Shown here: piece after piece, positions 25,330 through 34,268 of the stretch
Layout: each line of letters opens with the position of its first letter
Position numbering within the stretch: the stretch's first letter is position 1
Source of the DNA: Pseudacidovorax intermedius
Lineage (GTDB): Bacteria; Pseudomonadota; Gammaproteobacteria; Burkholderiales; Burkholderiaceae_C
Assembly: GCF_003350475.1 (NCBI RefSeq)
Contig: NZ_QQAV01000002.1
Span: 1 to 64,000, forward strand
Reading direction: 5' to 3'
DNA length: 64,000 nt
Notes under the pieces: generated by a model
Told to the model about the DNA's origin: nothing
Databases searched by the model: none
Seen by the model: the letters and a program-made list of their open reading frames with translations, nothing else
Program-made: the position numbers and the translations under genes

Positions 25330-26868
25330 TCAGCCCAGGATGTCTTCGTGGAAGAGCTTCCAGCTGTCCGGAGTGCGCACCCAGTACTGGCGGCGGGTGC
25401 GGCCGGTGCGTTCGCCGGCGACCACTTCGCCGAAGGTGGCGACCACCGTGTCGCGCTTGTCGTGCCACATCAGCACCGACGTGTCCTTGAGCTGGATGCT
25501 GCGGCCCTGGGCGGTGGCCAGCTCCTGGCGCAGCACGTTGTCGATGGGCACGGTGACCGGCCCTCGGCGGCTGGCGCGCTGGTATTCGGTGGCGTAGAAG
25601 CTGCGCAGCCGCTCCTCGTTGCCGCCGCTGCGGGCCTGCAGCCAGGCGCTCAGCGCCGTCTCGAAGGGCTCGGCCAGCGTGCGCACCTTGGGCGGCGCCA
25701 CCCAGTCCAGGCTGCGGGCGATCACGACCGGCGTGGCACCCACCTGCACCTTGCGCAGGATCTGCTTGAGGTCAGGGTTGGACAGCACCACGCAGCCGTC
25801 GCTGGCCTGGGGGGGCCGCGAGAACTGCTCGGGCGGCGTGCCGTGCAGCCAGATGCCGCTGCCCGTGCGCCCCAGCATGTTGTCGTAGGGGTTCGGGTAG
25901 TTGATGGGCAGGGCGCCGGCGCCGTAGAAGTCCTTCAGCGTGCGCGGATCCAGGTTGCTGGTGACGTAGTACACGCCCAGCGGCGTGCGGGCGTCGCCTT
26001 CGACCAGCTTGTCGGTGCCGGCCTTGCCCACCGAGATGTAGTAGTCGGCAGCCAGCTGCAGACCGTTGGCCGTGTTCTCCAGCAGGTACAGCCGCGAGCG
26101 GGAGGCGTCCACGGCAATGGCATAGCGGCTGCGTTGCGACAGCGCCAGGAACTGCGAGGGGACGGTGCCCGGCGGTGGCCGGTCGCGCAGGGCCTGCAGG
26201 CGGCGCCGCGATTCCTCGTGCAGCTCGGTCAGGGTGGGGTTGCCGCGCAGCCGGGCCAGGCTGGCCGCGTCCGCCAGGGCGGTGTTGGGCGGAATGCGGG
26301 TGGCCAGCAGGTCGCCGTACACCAGTTGCGCGAGCTGGAAGTTGGGGTAGGTCTTGACCAGCGCGCGGGCCTTTTCCAGCGCCTGCTGCGTCTCGCCGCG
26401 GCCGAAGAGTTGGTAGACCTCGATGAGCTGGGCCTCTGCGGCACCCCCCGCCTGCAGGATGGGACCGGCGTCGTTGGGCGCGCTCGGTACCGCGGACGCG
26501 TTGGCGGGCTGCACCGCGCCCATGGCGGGCGGATGGGCCACCACGCGGCTCGTGGCGGCGGCAGTGGCCACCGTGGCCGCAGCGGCCGGAACGGCGGCGC
26601 GGGCTGCCGCTCGCACGGGCGTGCGCTCCGTGCGGCGAAGCGCCGTACGCCCTGCCGGTGCGGCTGCCGCAGCGCGTGAAGGCGCGGCGCGCGCAGCTTC
26701 CTTCTTGGAACGGGCGGCGGGCGCCGCGACGGACTTGGCGGGTGCCTTGCCCCGGGCGTGGCGCTCCGCGGGAGCGGCCTGTGCCGCCATCGGCAGGGAT
26801 GCTGCGAGCAGGCCCGCGGCCCACAGCCAAGCCGTGGAGGGCTTCAGGGAACTGGAGCGGTCCGCCAA
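25330..26868 (-). CDS. L,D-transpeptidase (YkuD) with NTF2-like C-terminal domain
   Basis: This 512-residue exported protein has a signal peptide, an Ala/Arg/Lys-rich disordered region to about residue 130 and a helical TPR-like stretch. Its YkuD catalytic domain runs from about 250 (RYAIAVDASRSRLYLLENTANG, TPLGVYYVTSNLD), with the active site in GIWLHGTPP and ASDGCVVLSNPDL. The C-terminal 110 residues look like an NTF2/SnoaL-type domain. The start is a TTG at 26868 with no better ATG upstream of the signal peptide. The family makes 3-3 peptidoglycan cross-links or attaches lipoproteins. It follows a TPR gene with a related C-terminal domain, 28 bases away, so the two probably work together in the envelope. 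Confidence 0.9.
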   Translation of the reverse strand: MADRSSSLKPSTAWLWAAGLLAASLPMAAQAAPAERHARGKAPAKSVAAPAARSKKEAARAAPSRAAAAAPAGRTALRRTERTPVRAAARAAVPAAAATVATAAATSRVVAHPPAMGAVQPANASAVPSAPNDAGPILQAGGAAEAQLIEVYQLFGRGETQQALEKARALVKTYPNFQLAQLVYGDLLATRIPPNTALADAASLARLRGNPTLTELHEESRRRLQALRDRPPPGTVPSQFLALSQRSRYAIAVDASRSRLYLLENTANGLQLAADYYISVGKAGTDKLVEGDARTPLGVYYVTSNLDPRTLKDFYGAGALPINYPNPYDNMLGRTGSGIWLHGTPPEQFSRPPQASDGCVVLSNPDLKQILRKVQVGATPVVIARSLDWVAPPKVRTLAEPFETALSAWLQARSGGNEERLRSFYATEYQRASRRGPVTVPIDNVLRQELATAQGRSIQLKDTSVLMWHDKRDTVVATFGEVVAGERTGRTRRQYWVRTPDSWKLFHEDILG

Positions 26869-26896
26869 GATCGGGCGCCGTTGCGTGTCGCCGGCC

Positions 26897-28126
26897 TCAG
26901 CCGCCGACGGTTTCCTTCACGATGCGCCACTTGCCGTGCACACGCTGCATCTCCAGCGTCTTGCGGCTGCTGACGTTCAGGCGGTCGGCGCGATAGCGCT
27001 GGCGGAACTTGGCGGTGGCCTTGTCGCCCTGCACCTCCACGTTCAGGCCTTCGACCTGGACGGTGATGCTGCTCTTGCCCACGATGCGGGCGCGGCGCTC
27101 CTTCTCCCAGGCGGCGCGGCTGGCGCCGTCGGCTGGATCGAAGTTGGGGGCATAGGCGGCCAGGTAGCCGTCCATGTCCTGCTTGGACCAGGCGCTGGCC
27201 CAGGCGCTGACGGCCGAGGCCACCTCGGTCTGGGCGGCGCTGCTGGCATCCGGCTTGGGGGCGGGCGCGGGTTCCGCGGGCTTGGGCGCCGGGGCGGCAG
27301 CGGGCACAGGCGCCGGTGCCGGCGCAGGCACTGCCGCAGGAGCCGGTGCGGGCGTCGGTGCCGCAACCGGCGGCTTGGCGGGTGCGGGTGCCGGAGGCGG
27401 CGGTGCGGGGGCCGGCTCCGGGGCCTTGGCGATCACCGTGGGAGCCGGCGCGGGCGGCGGGGGCGGTGCCTTCGCGACGACCGCCGGCGCGGGGGCCGGC
27501 GTCGGAGCGGCCGCGGGCGCTGCGGCCGGTGCCTTGGCCACCGTCGTCGGTGCGCCCTTGCCGGCCAGAAGGGCCGCGCTCGGCGTGGTGAACAGCGTGC
27601 GGATCACGGCCAGCTTGGGCTGCACGGCGGCGTTGCTCTTGTCGAGCTGCAGCGCTTTGCCATAGGCCTCGCTGGCGAGGCGGGCGTACACATCGCCCAG
27701 GTTCTCGTAGGCCGTGGCGTAGCTGGAGTTGGTGCGGATGGCCCGCTCGAGCACGCCGCGGGCCTTGTCGAAGTCGCCCTGGCCGGCGTAGATCACGGCC
27801 AGGTTGTTGTAGGGCTCGGGCAGATTGGGCGCGTCGCGGGTGAGCTGCTCGAAGATGGCGATGGCCTCGGGGCGGCGCCCGGCCTCGAGATTGGCCACGC
27901 CCTTGAGAAAGCGCATCTGCAGGTCCTGGGGCTTCTCGCGCAGGAACTTGTCGGCCTGGGCGAGGCCTTCGTCGAACTTGCGCTGCTGGATGAGCTGTTC
28001 GACGTTGTCGTACTCGTCCGCCCAGGCGGCCGCGAAGGGCAGGGCGCAGGCCAGCGCAACGGCCAGCAGACGCGACGGGATGCGGGAAGCGGATCGAGGC
28101 GGCTGGGCGGCTGCGGTCTTGGACAT
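26897..28126 (-). CDS. Periplasmic TPR protein with Ala/Pro linker and NTF2-like domain
   Basis: This 409-residue protein has a signal peptide ending near residue 34 (CALPFAAAWA). TPR repeats from about 35 to 180 include DNVEQLIQQRKFDEGLAQADKFL, NLPEPYNNLAVIYAGQGDFDKARGVLERAI and SYATAYENLGDVYARLASEAYGKAL. A long Ala/Pro/Lys linker of about 110 residues leads to an NTF2-like C-terminal domain (VSAWASAWSKQDMDGYLAAY, VHGKWRIVKETVGG). The ATG at 28126 is preferred over upstream in-frame codons because the signal peptide starts there. It is cotranscribed with the L,D-transpeptidase gene that follows. Partner role is inferred. Confidence 0.82.
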   Translation of the reverse strand: MSKTAAAQPPRSASRIPSRLLAVALACALPFAAAWADEYDNVEQLIQQRKFDEGLAQADKFLREKPQDLQMRFLKGVANLEAGRRPEAIAIFEQLTRDAPNLPEPYNNLAVIYAGQGDFDKARGVLERAIRTNSSYATAYENLGDVYARLASEAYGKALQLDKSNAAVQPKLAVIRTLFTTPSAALLAGKGAPTTVAKAPAAAPAAAPTPAPAPAVVAKAPPPPPAPAPTVIAKAPEPAPAPPPPAPAPAKPPVAAPTPAPAPAAVPAPAPAPVPAAAPAPKPAEPAPAPKPDASSAAQTEVASAVSAWASAWSKQDMDGYLAAYAPNFDPADGASRAAWEKERRARIVGKSSITVQVEGLNVEVQGDKATAKFRQRYRADRLNVSSRKTLEMQRVHGKWRIVKETVGG

Positions 28127-28203
28127 GCGGGCAGGGGCTCTATCGGAACCGGCGGATTGTAGTGTCGCCCTTCCACGCATTGTTTACTTTTATCCACACA
28201 TGA

Positions 28204-28244
28204 ACGCCCCTTTCCTGTTGCCATCCGCAACGGAAAAGGGGCGT
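28204..28244 (-). terminator. Long hairpin downstream of the small secreted protein gene
   Basis: ACGCCCCTTTCC and GGAAAAGGGGCGT pair with one unpaired base, and the loop itself contains a GTTGC/GCAAC stem. The structure follows the - strand gene ending at 28265. No T-run follows on either strand, so it is a likely transcript end or stabiliser rather than a textbook terminator. Confidence 0.5.
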
Positions 28245-28264
28245 CGTGAGGAAGGCGGGCCCGA

Positions 28265-28657
28265 TCAGCGGGGCATGCGGGTCGGCGGCAGGGTGGTCAC
28301 GGTTTCGCGGATGAGTCCGCCACCGAGCACGCTGCCGTCGATGGTGGTGTCGCCTTGACCGGTGACGCGTGCCTCGCAGGCCGCGCGGTCCACGCTGGTC
28401 TGGTGAAGCTGGCAGCGGGCCAGGGCGTTGCGGCGGTAGGTGTCGGCGTTGGCGCTGCTCAGGTTGCCCTGGCGGGCGGCCTGTGCGGCGGCGCCCGCCT
28501 CGCGGATGCAGGCGGCGCGGTCCTGCTGGATGTGGCCGCACATCGCGCGCTCCTGGCTGTACGTGCCGCTGTCGGCGGCTTGGGCGAAGGGGCTTGCGAA
28601 AAGGGCCCCGGTGGCGAGGGCCAGTGCGAAGCCGGCGTGACGAAGGGTCTTCTTCAT
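28265..28657 (-). CDS. Small secreted four-Cys protein, paralogue A
   Basis: This 130-residue protein has a signal peptide (MKKTLRHAGFALALATGALFASPFAQA). Its mature part has four Cys residues in two pairs (CGHIQQDRAAC and CQLHQTSVDRAAC), a REAGAAAQAARQGNLS helix and the C-terminal block GSVLGGGLIRETVT. It is clearly related to the next gene upstream on this strand. I do not recognise a function; two disulfides in the periplasm are likely. Confidence 0.75.
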   Translation of the reverse strand: MKKTLRHAGFALALATGALFASPFAQAADSGTYSQERAMCGHIQQDRAACIREAGAAAQAARQGNLSSANADTYRRNALARCQLHQTSVDRAACEARVTGQGDTTIDGSVLGGGLIRETVTTLPPTRMPR

Positions 28658-28729
28658 GGCGTTGCTCCTGGTGAGTGTGGACAGGAAAAGAATGGACTCA
28701 GCGTGCTGCGGACGACGCCTTGACGGGAA

Positions 28730-29116
28730 TCAGGGTCGGGGCGTAGCCGGCGCCGCGGGGATCGGCGTGACGGTCTCGCGGATGATCCCGCCGCCCATCA
28801 CGCTGCCTTCGGTGGTGGTCGTTCCCGCACCGCTGCCGCGCACCCGCGCTTCGCAATCCGCGCGGTCGGCCGCGGGTTGAAGCTGGCAGCGCGCCATGGC
28901 GTTGGCGCCGGCGTTGCCTTCCGCGGGAGTGGTCAGCCCGCCGCGGCGGGCTTCCTCGCGCGCCGCACCGGCCTCGCGGCGGCAGGCGGCGGGATCCTGG
29001 CGACTGTCGCAGGCGGGAGCAGGCTGGGCCCAGGCCGTCCAGGCCGAGGCGGCCAGGGCGATGGCGAGGCCGCCGCGGAGCGCGGATTGGCGCCAGGCAC
29101 GGGTGGAAAAGGTCAT
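28730..29116 (-). CDS. Small secreted four-Cys protein, paralogue B
   Basis: This 128-residue protein has a signal peptide (ALRGGLAIALAASAWTAWAQ). Its mature part has the same layout as paralogue A: CDSRQDPAAC, REAGAAREEARRGGL, CQLQPAADRADC and GSVMGGGIIRETVT. The ATG at 29116 is chosen because it opens the signal peptide; the frame continues upstream into non-coding DNA. The two genes are 72 bases apart, a tandem duplication. Function unknown. Confidence 0.75.
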   Translation of the reverse strand: MTFSTRAWRQSALRGGLAIALAASAWTAWAQPAPACDSRQDPAACRREAGAAREEARRGGLTTPAEGNAGANAMARCQLQPAADRADCEARVRGSGAGTTTTEGSVMGGGIIRETVTPIPAAPATPRP

Positions 29117-29291
29117 GGGCACATCCAGTCGCCCTGCGAGGGGCGTCGTTGTTCGATGCCCTGGACTATCGACAGTCCTCCGTCGTCCCGCTGTGGGACG
29201 CGGCTGCGAGCCGATTCGCGCCGACGGCGACCGCCGGCGTCGGACAGGTCGCACGCCGCCCCCGACCGTCTGCGCGGCCGAGGGTGGCCCT

Positions 29292-31871
29292 TCAGTCGGC
29301 TTCGGCGATGCGCTGCGCCAGATGCGCCAGCGCCTCTTCGACCTGGTCGACGAGGATGAGGGACAGGTCGCCCGGCGCCAGCCGCTCCAGCGCCGCGTCG
29401 ATGGCCAGGAATTCGCCGCGGATCTCTTCCACATGGGCTGTGCGGCGGGCCCCCTGCAGGCCCTGCCGCAATAGGGCGATCACCTCGCCGTCGGCCCGGC
29501 CACGCTGGGCGGCGTCCTGGTAGAGGATGACGTCGTCGAAGGCCTCGCCCAGGATGGCGGTCTGGTCGCGGATGTCTTCGTCGCGGCGGTCGCCGGCGCC
29601 GCTGATGACCACCGAGCGGCGCTTGGCCGGCAGCGTCTCGATGGCCGCCACCAGCGCCTTCATGGCGTCGGTGTTGTGGCCATAGTCGGCGATCACCGTC
29701 GCGCCCTTGTAGTCCATCACGTTGAAGCGGCCAGGCACGCCGGCAGCGTCGTTCTTGAAGCTGGCCAGGCCACGGCGGATGGTGTCCCAGTCCAGGCCCA
29801 CGGCCCAGGCTGCGGCCACGGCGGCCATCACGTTCTCGACCTGGAAGGGGAGGGTGCCGCCGCGCGTGATCGGCACGTCGCGCAGCGCCACGCGCTCGCG
29901 CCAAGCGCCTTCGGCGGCGATCAGCGTGTCGCGGTCGACGTAGACCGTGCGCTTGCCCTGGGCCCGGTGCGTGGCCATGACGGGGTGCTGGCGGTCGGCC
30001 GCGAAGTAGATGACATGGCCCGGGCACGCGCCGGCCATGGCGGCCACCTGCGGGTCGGCCGCATTGAGCACGCCCCAGCCGGTGGGCGCCACGTTGCGCA
30101 CGATCACCCGCTTGACGGCGGCCAGGTCCTCCACCGTGTGGATGTAGTTCATGCCGAGGTGGTCGCCACTGCCCACGTTGGTCACCACGGCCACGGTGCA
30201 GCGGTCGAAGCCCAGGCCCTCGCGCAGCACGCCGCCGCGGGCCACCTCGAACACCGCCGCCTCCACCTCCGGATGCAGCAGCACGTTGCGGGCGCTCTTG
30301 GGGCCGCTGCAGTCGCCACTGTCGGTCTGGCGGCCGTTGACGTAGACGCCATCGGTGTTGGTCATGCCCGTGACCATGCCGCTGGCGGCCAGCAGGTGGT
30401 TGATCAGGCGCGTGGTGGTGGTCTTGCCGTTGGTGCCGGTGACGGCGATAACCGGCACGCGGCCATCGTCGCCGTCGGCGTAGAGCTGGTCCACGATGGC
30501 CTCGCCCACCGGCCGGCCACGGCCGAAGGAGGGGCTGATGTGCATGCGCAGGCCGGGCGCGGCATTGACCTCGACGATGCCGCCGTGCTGCTCCTCCAGC
30601 GGACGGATCACGTTCTCGCAGACCATGTCCACGCCGCAGATGTGCAGTCCCACCATCTGGGCCGCGTCGACCGCGCGCGCGGCGATCTCGGGGTGCACGG
30701 TGTCGGTCACATCGGTGGCGGTGCCGCCGGTGGAGAGGTTGGCGTTGTTGCGCAGCACCACGCGCTGGCCCAGCGCGGGCACGCTCTCGGGCGTCAGGCC
30801 CTGCGCCTCCAGCCGGCCCAGGGCGATGTCGTCGAGCCGGATCTTCGTGAGCGAGGTGGCATGGCCTTCGCCGCGCCGCGGGTCCTGGTTGACCACGTCG
30901 ACCAGCTGGCGCACGGTGCTGTGGCCGTCGCCGATCACCTGGGGCGGATCGCGGCGGGCGGCCGCGATCAGCCGGTCACCCACCACCAGCAGGCGGTAGT
31001 CGAAGCCGGGCAGGAATTTCTCGACCATCACCTCGCCGTAGTGCGCGGCCGAGGCGTAGGCGGCTTCGAATTGCTCGCGGGTGGCGATGTTGACCGTCAC
31101 GCCCTTGCCCTGATTGCCGTCCTGCGGCTTGGCGACCACAGGCAGGCCGATCTCCAGCGCCGCAGCCCAGCCGTCGTCCACGCTGCTCACCGGCCGCCCG
31201 AGCGGCACCGGCACGCCGGCCGAATGCAGCAGCTGCTTGGTGAGCTCCTTGTCCTGCGCGATGGATTCGGCGATGCCCGAGGTGGCGTCCACCTCGGCGG
31301 CCTGGATTCGTCGCTGGCGCACGCCCCATCCGAACTGCACCAGGCTGCCGGTGGTCAGGCGCCGGTACGGGATGCCGCGTGCCACGGCCGCATCGACGAT
31401 GGAGCCGGTGCTGGGGCCCAGGCGCTCGTCCTCGTCCAGCTCGCGCAGCTCGGCGATGGCGGCGGCGGAATCGAAGCTGCCGCTGCCCCGCGGATCGAGG
31501 GCGGCAGCGAGCAGCTGCGTCGCCATCTCGACCGCGCGGCGGCCGACGGCCTCCTCGGTGTACTGCACGGCCACCAGGAAGATGCCTTCCTCACGGGCTC
31601 GCGTGGTGCGGCCGAAGATCACCTCGCAGCCGGCCTGGGCCTGCAGCGCCACGGCGGCGTTCTCCAGCACGTGGGCAGCGGCCAGCGGCTGGCCCAGCAC
31701 CACGGGATGCAGCTCGCCGATGGTGGGGAAGAGGGCGCGCAGCCGCGGCTCGAAGCCGGGGATCTGCTCGACGGCCTGCTCGGCGGCGCTGCACGAGACG
31801 ACCAGCTCGATGCAGGTGTGGCGGCTCCACAGGTTGGGGCCGCGCAGGGCGCGGGTACGGATGATGTCCAT
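29292..31871 (-). CDS. cphA: Cyanophycin synthetase
   Basis: This 859-residue enzyme has an N-terminal domain (MDIIRTRALRGPNLWSRHTC), an ATP-grasp domain (about 210-470: LPVVAKPQDGNQGKGVTVNI, GFDYRLLVVGDRLIAAARR, VDMVCENVIRPLEEQ, IVEVNAAPGLRMH) and a Mur-ligase domain. The intact loop VTGTNGKTTTTRL has GTNGKT at 479-484, and later come VFEVARGGVLREGLGFDRC and IADYGHNTDAMKAL. It polymerises Asp and Arg into cyanophycin, with ATP-grasp adding Asp to the backbone and the Mur part adding Arg to side chains. The length is normal for CphA. It starts 14 bases after the cphA' gene on the same transcript. Confidence 0.96.
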   Translation of the reverse strand: MDIIRTRALRGPNLWSRHTCIELVVSCSAAEQAVEQIPGFEPRLRALFPTIGELHPVVLGQPLAAAHVLENAAVALQAQAGCEVIFGRTTRAREEGIFLVAVQYTEEAVGRRAVEMATQLLAAALDPRGSGSFDSAAAIAELRELDEDERLGPSTGSIVDAAVARGIPYRRLTTGSLVQFGWGVRQRRIQAAEVDATSGIAESIAQDKELTKQLLHSAGVPVPLGRPVSSVDDGWAAALEIGLPVVAKPQDGNQGKGVTVNIATREQFEAAYASAAHYGEVMVEKFLPGFDYRLLVVGDRLIAAARRDPPQVIGDGHSTVRQLVDVVNQDPRRGEGHATSLTKIRLDDIALGRLEAQGLTPESVPALGQRVVLRNNANLSTGGTATDVTDTVHPEIAARAVDAAQMVGLHICGVDMVCENVIRPLEEQHGGIVEVNAAPGLRMHISPSFGRGRPVGEAIVDQLYADGDDGRVPVIAVTGTNGKTTTTRLINHLLAASGMVTGMTNTDGVYVNGRQTDSGDCSGPKSARNVLLHPEVEAAVFEVARGGVLREGLGFDRCTVAVVTNVGSGDHLGMNYIHTVEDLAAVKRVIVRNVAPTGWGVLNAADPQVAAMAGACPGHVIYFAADRQHPVMATHRAQGKRTVYVDRDTLIAAEGAWRERVALRDVPITRGGTLPFQVENVMAAVAAAWAVGLDWDTIRRGLASFKNDAAGVPGRFNVMDYKGATVIADYGHNTDAMKALVAAIETLPAKRRSVVISGAGDRRDEDIRDQTAILGEAFDDVILYQDAAQRGRADGEVIALLRQGLQGARRTAHVEEIRGEFLAIDAALERLAPGDLSLILVDQVEEALAHLAQRIAEAD

Positions 31872-31885
31872 GGGGCGGCCTCGTC

Positions 31886-34135
31886 TCAGGCGAGTTGCAG
31901 CGATTGGGCGGGCTGGCTCTGGTCCAGCTGCAGCGAGGCGGTGGCCAGCTGCAGGTCGGCCTCGAAGGCCTCGATACCGGCACCGATCAGGTTCAGCGGA
32001 ATGGCCATGGCCCAGGCGGCGGCCACGGCGGCCAGCACGCTCTCGATGCCGATGCCGGCATGGTGGGCGCTCCACACGGTCAGCCGTCCCAGCCCGGGCA
32101 GGAAGGACTCGCTGGTGCCATGGGCCAGCACGATGCGGTCCTGCCGCACCGTGACCACCTTGCCGCCGGCCGCCATGTGGGCGGCCAGGGGCGCGGCCTG
32201 CGGATCGGCGGCGTACAGGATCACGTCGCCGTCGCACAGCGGTGCCATGCCGGCCACGCGGGCATCCGCGGCATGGAGCACGGCGGTGCCATAGTCCAGC
32301 ACCACGTCGACCTGGGTGCGCAGCACCTTCACCATCTGGTCGCTCTCGGCAATGTCTTCGTGGGCGAGCTGATCGGCGCCTTCCAGGTCGGTCACGATGC
32401 CGACCTGGCAACGGTCGTAGGGCAGGCCGTCGGCCAGGATGGTGGCGGCGCCGTTCTCGATCACCACCGCCTCGACCTGCCGGTTGACCAGCAGCCGGCG
32501 TCCGGCGGCCCAGTGGGCGCTGTCGCGGGTGTCGACGCGGCGACGGTCCAGGAACAGGCCGTCGCGGCAGGCCAGGCCCACATGGCGGCCCGACAGGCCC
32601 ACCAGCCAGGCCACCAGGCGGGCCAGCACGGCGTTCTCGCGCGAGCCGGCCACGCCCACAACGGGAATGCGGCCGGGCCGTTCGTCGTCGGATTCGGGGA
32701 AGAGGTGGTCGCAGATGGCGCGGCCCACCGGGCGCGGCGAGCCCACGGCGGGCTTCAGGTGCATCAGCAGCCCGGGGCCGGCGTTGACCTCGACGATGGC
32801 GCCGCCCTGCGCCTGCAGCGGCCGGCCCACGTCCTCGCAGACCAGGTCGATGCCGGCGATGTCCAGACCCACGGCGCGCGCGGCCAGGGTGGCGGCGTAC
32901 GCGACCTCGGGATGGACCTGGTCGGTGCAGTCCACACCCAGGTTGCCGTTGCGCTGGATGATGACCTCGCGGCCCGACTCGGGCACGGAATCGCCCGTGA
33001 GCGCCTGCCGCTGCAGCTCCAGCTGCAGCTTGGCGTCGGTCGCCAGCACGATGAGGTCGAGCGGGAATTCCTCTTCCGCGCCGCGGCGAGGGTCGCTGTT
33101 GAGCTGGCTCTCGATCAACTCGGCCACGGTGGCGCGGCCATCGCCGGTCACGGTGATGATCTCGCCCCGCGCCGCGGCGACGACCTCGCCGCCGACGACG
33201 AGCAGCCGGTGCTCCTGCCCGCGCACGAAGCGCTCCACCATCACGCCGCTGCCCTCGGGCTCGGCCACGGCGAAGGCGGCCAGCACCTCGTCGCGGGTAC
33301 GCAGGTCCAGCGAGACGCCGCGGCCATGGTTGGCATCCACGGGCTTGACGGCCACGGGCAGGCCGATGTCCTCGGCGGCCTCCCAGGCCTCTTCGGCCGA
33401 GCCGACTTCCTGGCCTTCGGGCACCGGCACGCCGCAGCTGGCCAGCAGCGACTTGGTCAGCTGCTTGTCGCTGGCGATGGATTCGCCGATGGCGCTGGTG
33501 TGGTCGGTCTCGGCGGTCCAGATGCGCTGCTGGCGCGCGCCGTGGCCCAACTGCACCAGGTTGCCGTCGTTGAGCCGCAGCGAGGGGATGCCGCGGTCGG
33601 TGGCGGCGGCCACGATGGCTGCCGTGCTGGGCCCCAGGTAGCACTCGTCCACCTTGGCCTTGACGGTGGCCACGGCCTTCTGCACCTCGGCGGCGTCGTA
33701 GGCATCGCCGTTGATGGCCGCCATCAGCAGCCGGTGGCCTTCATGCAGCGCGGTGCGGGCGACCTGCTCCTCGCGGGCGCGGAACACCATGCGGTAGACG
33801 CCGTGCTTCGACGTGCTGCGCGTCTGGCCGAAGCCGGTGGGCATGCCGGCGAGGTTGAGCAGCTCGATCACCACATGCTCCAGCACATGGCCGGCCCAGG
33901 TGCCTTCGGTGAGTCGCTGCAGGAAGCCGCCGCGCTCGCCGACGCCGCAGTGGTGTTCGATCAGCGCCGGCAGCAGGGCCGTCAGCCGCTCGGGAAAACC
34001 CTCGATCTTGTTGGAGGGAAAGTCTTCCAGCGGGCCGAGGTCCAGCCAGGTCTCCAGCACGGGGCGGTAGGTCCAGACGTTGGGGCCGCGCAGGTAGCGG
34101 ATGCGCAGCAGGCGGATGTCGTCGAAACGGGGCAT
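31886..34135 (-). CDS. CphA'-type cyanophycin synthetase with inactive, truncated Mur domain
   Basis: This 749-residue CphA homologue has a good N-terminal domain (RIRYLRGPNVWTYRPVLETWLDLG) and a complete-looking ATP-grasp domain (LPVAVKPVDANHGRGVSLDL, GQEHRLLVVGGEVVAAARG, IVEVNAGPGLLMHLKP). The Mur part has lost its ATP loop: AGSREN (496-501) stands where CphA has GTNGKT. The chain stops near the start of the Mur C-terminal domain, about 110 residues short of CphA. Loss of Mur function parallels cyanobacterial CphA2, which polymerises beta-Asp-Arg dipeptides; a similar re-synthesis or helper role is inference. It is the first gene of the - strand unit, divergent from the ABC transporter gene. 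Confidence 0.9.
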   Translation of the reverse strand: MPRFDDIRLLRIRYLRGPNVWTYRPVLETWLDLGPLEDFPSNKIEGFPERLTALLPALIEHHCGVGERGGFLQRLTEGTWAGHVLEHVVIELLNLAGMPTGFGQTRSTSKHGVYRMVFRAREEQVARTALHEGHRLLMAAINGDAYDAAEVQKAVATVKAKVDECYLGPSTAAIVAAATDRGIPSLRLNDGNLVQLGHGARQQRIWTAETDHTSAIGESIASDKQLTKSLLASCGVPVPEGQEVGSAEEAWEAAEDIGLPVAVKPVDANHGRGVSLDLRTRDEVLAAFAVAEPEGSGVMVERFVRGQEHRLLVVGGEVVAAARGEIITVTGDGRATVAELIESQLNSDPRRGAEEEFPLDLIVLATDAKLQLELQRQALTGDSVPESGREVIIQRNGNLGVDCTDQVHPEVAYAATLAARAVGLDIAGIDLVCEDVGRPLQAQGGAIVEVNAGPGLLMHLKPAVGSPRPVGRAICDHLFPESDDERPGRIPVVGVAGSRENAVLARLVAWLVGLSGRHVGLACRDGLFLDRRRVDTRDSAHWAAGRRLLVNRQVEAVVIENGAATILADGLPYDRCQVGIVTDLEGADQLAHEDIAESDQMVKVLRTQVDVVLDYGTAVLHAADARVAGMAPLCDGDVILYAADPQAAPLAAHMAAGGKVVTVRQDRIVLAHGTSESFLPGLGRLTVWSAHHAGIGIESVLAAVAAAWAMAIPLNLIGAGIEAFEADLQLATASLQLDQSQPAQSLQLA

Positions 34136-34231
34136 GGATGCGTTGATAGGCGTTCGATGGAAGCGGGCAGGGACGCCGTCCGGCGTGCCCGGGTCAGTGG
34201 AGAGAATCGGCGCCCGACCGGCGCGCGGGTG

Positions 34232-34248
34232 GGACCTGCCACAGGTCC
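34232..34248. promoter_or_regulatory. Perfect dyad in the cphA'/ABC divergent promoter region
   Basis: GGACCTGCCACAGGTCC is a perfect inverted repeat (7-base arms, 3-base spacer) in the 133-base gap between the divergent cphA' and ABC transporter genes, 20 bases before the latter's ATG. It could be an operator or a 5' UTR hairpin. No clear -10/-35 pair was identified. Confidence 0.4.
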
Positions 34249-34268
34249 TCGACCATCCAACACAACGA

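Noticed and set aside
25072-26679. A 535-codon + strand frame opposite the L,D-transpeptidase
   Set aside because: It starts in the AT-rich intergenic region and has no ribosome site or domain; the opposite strand has the YkuD active-site motif.
27240-27580. GC-rich near-repeats in the TPR gene
   Set aside because: They encode the Ala/Pro/Lys linker and are explained by codon repetition, not by an independent repeat element.
29117-29291. Possible terminator after cphA from short stems such as CGTCCC/GGGACG
   Set aside because: The stems are only five to six bases with no T-run, which is expected by chance at this GC content.
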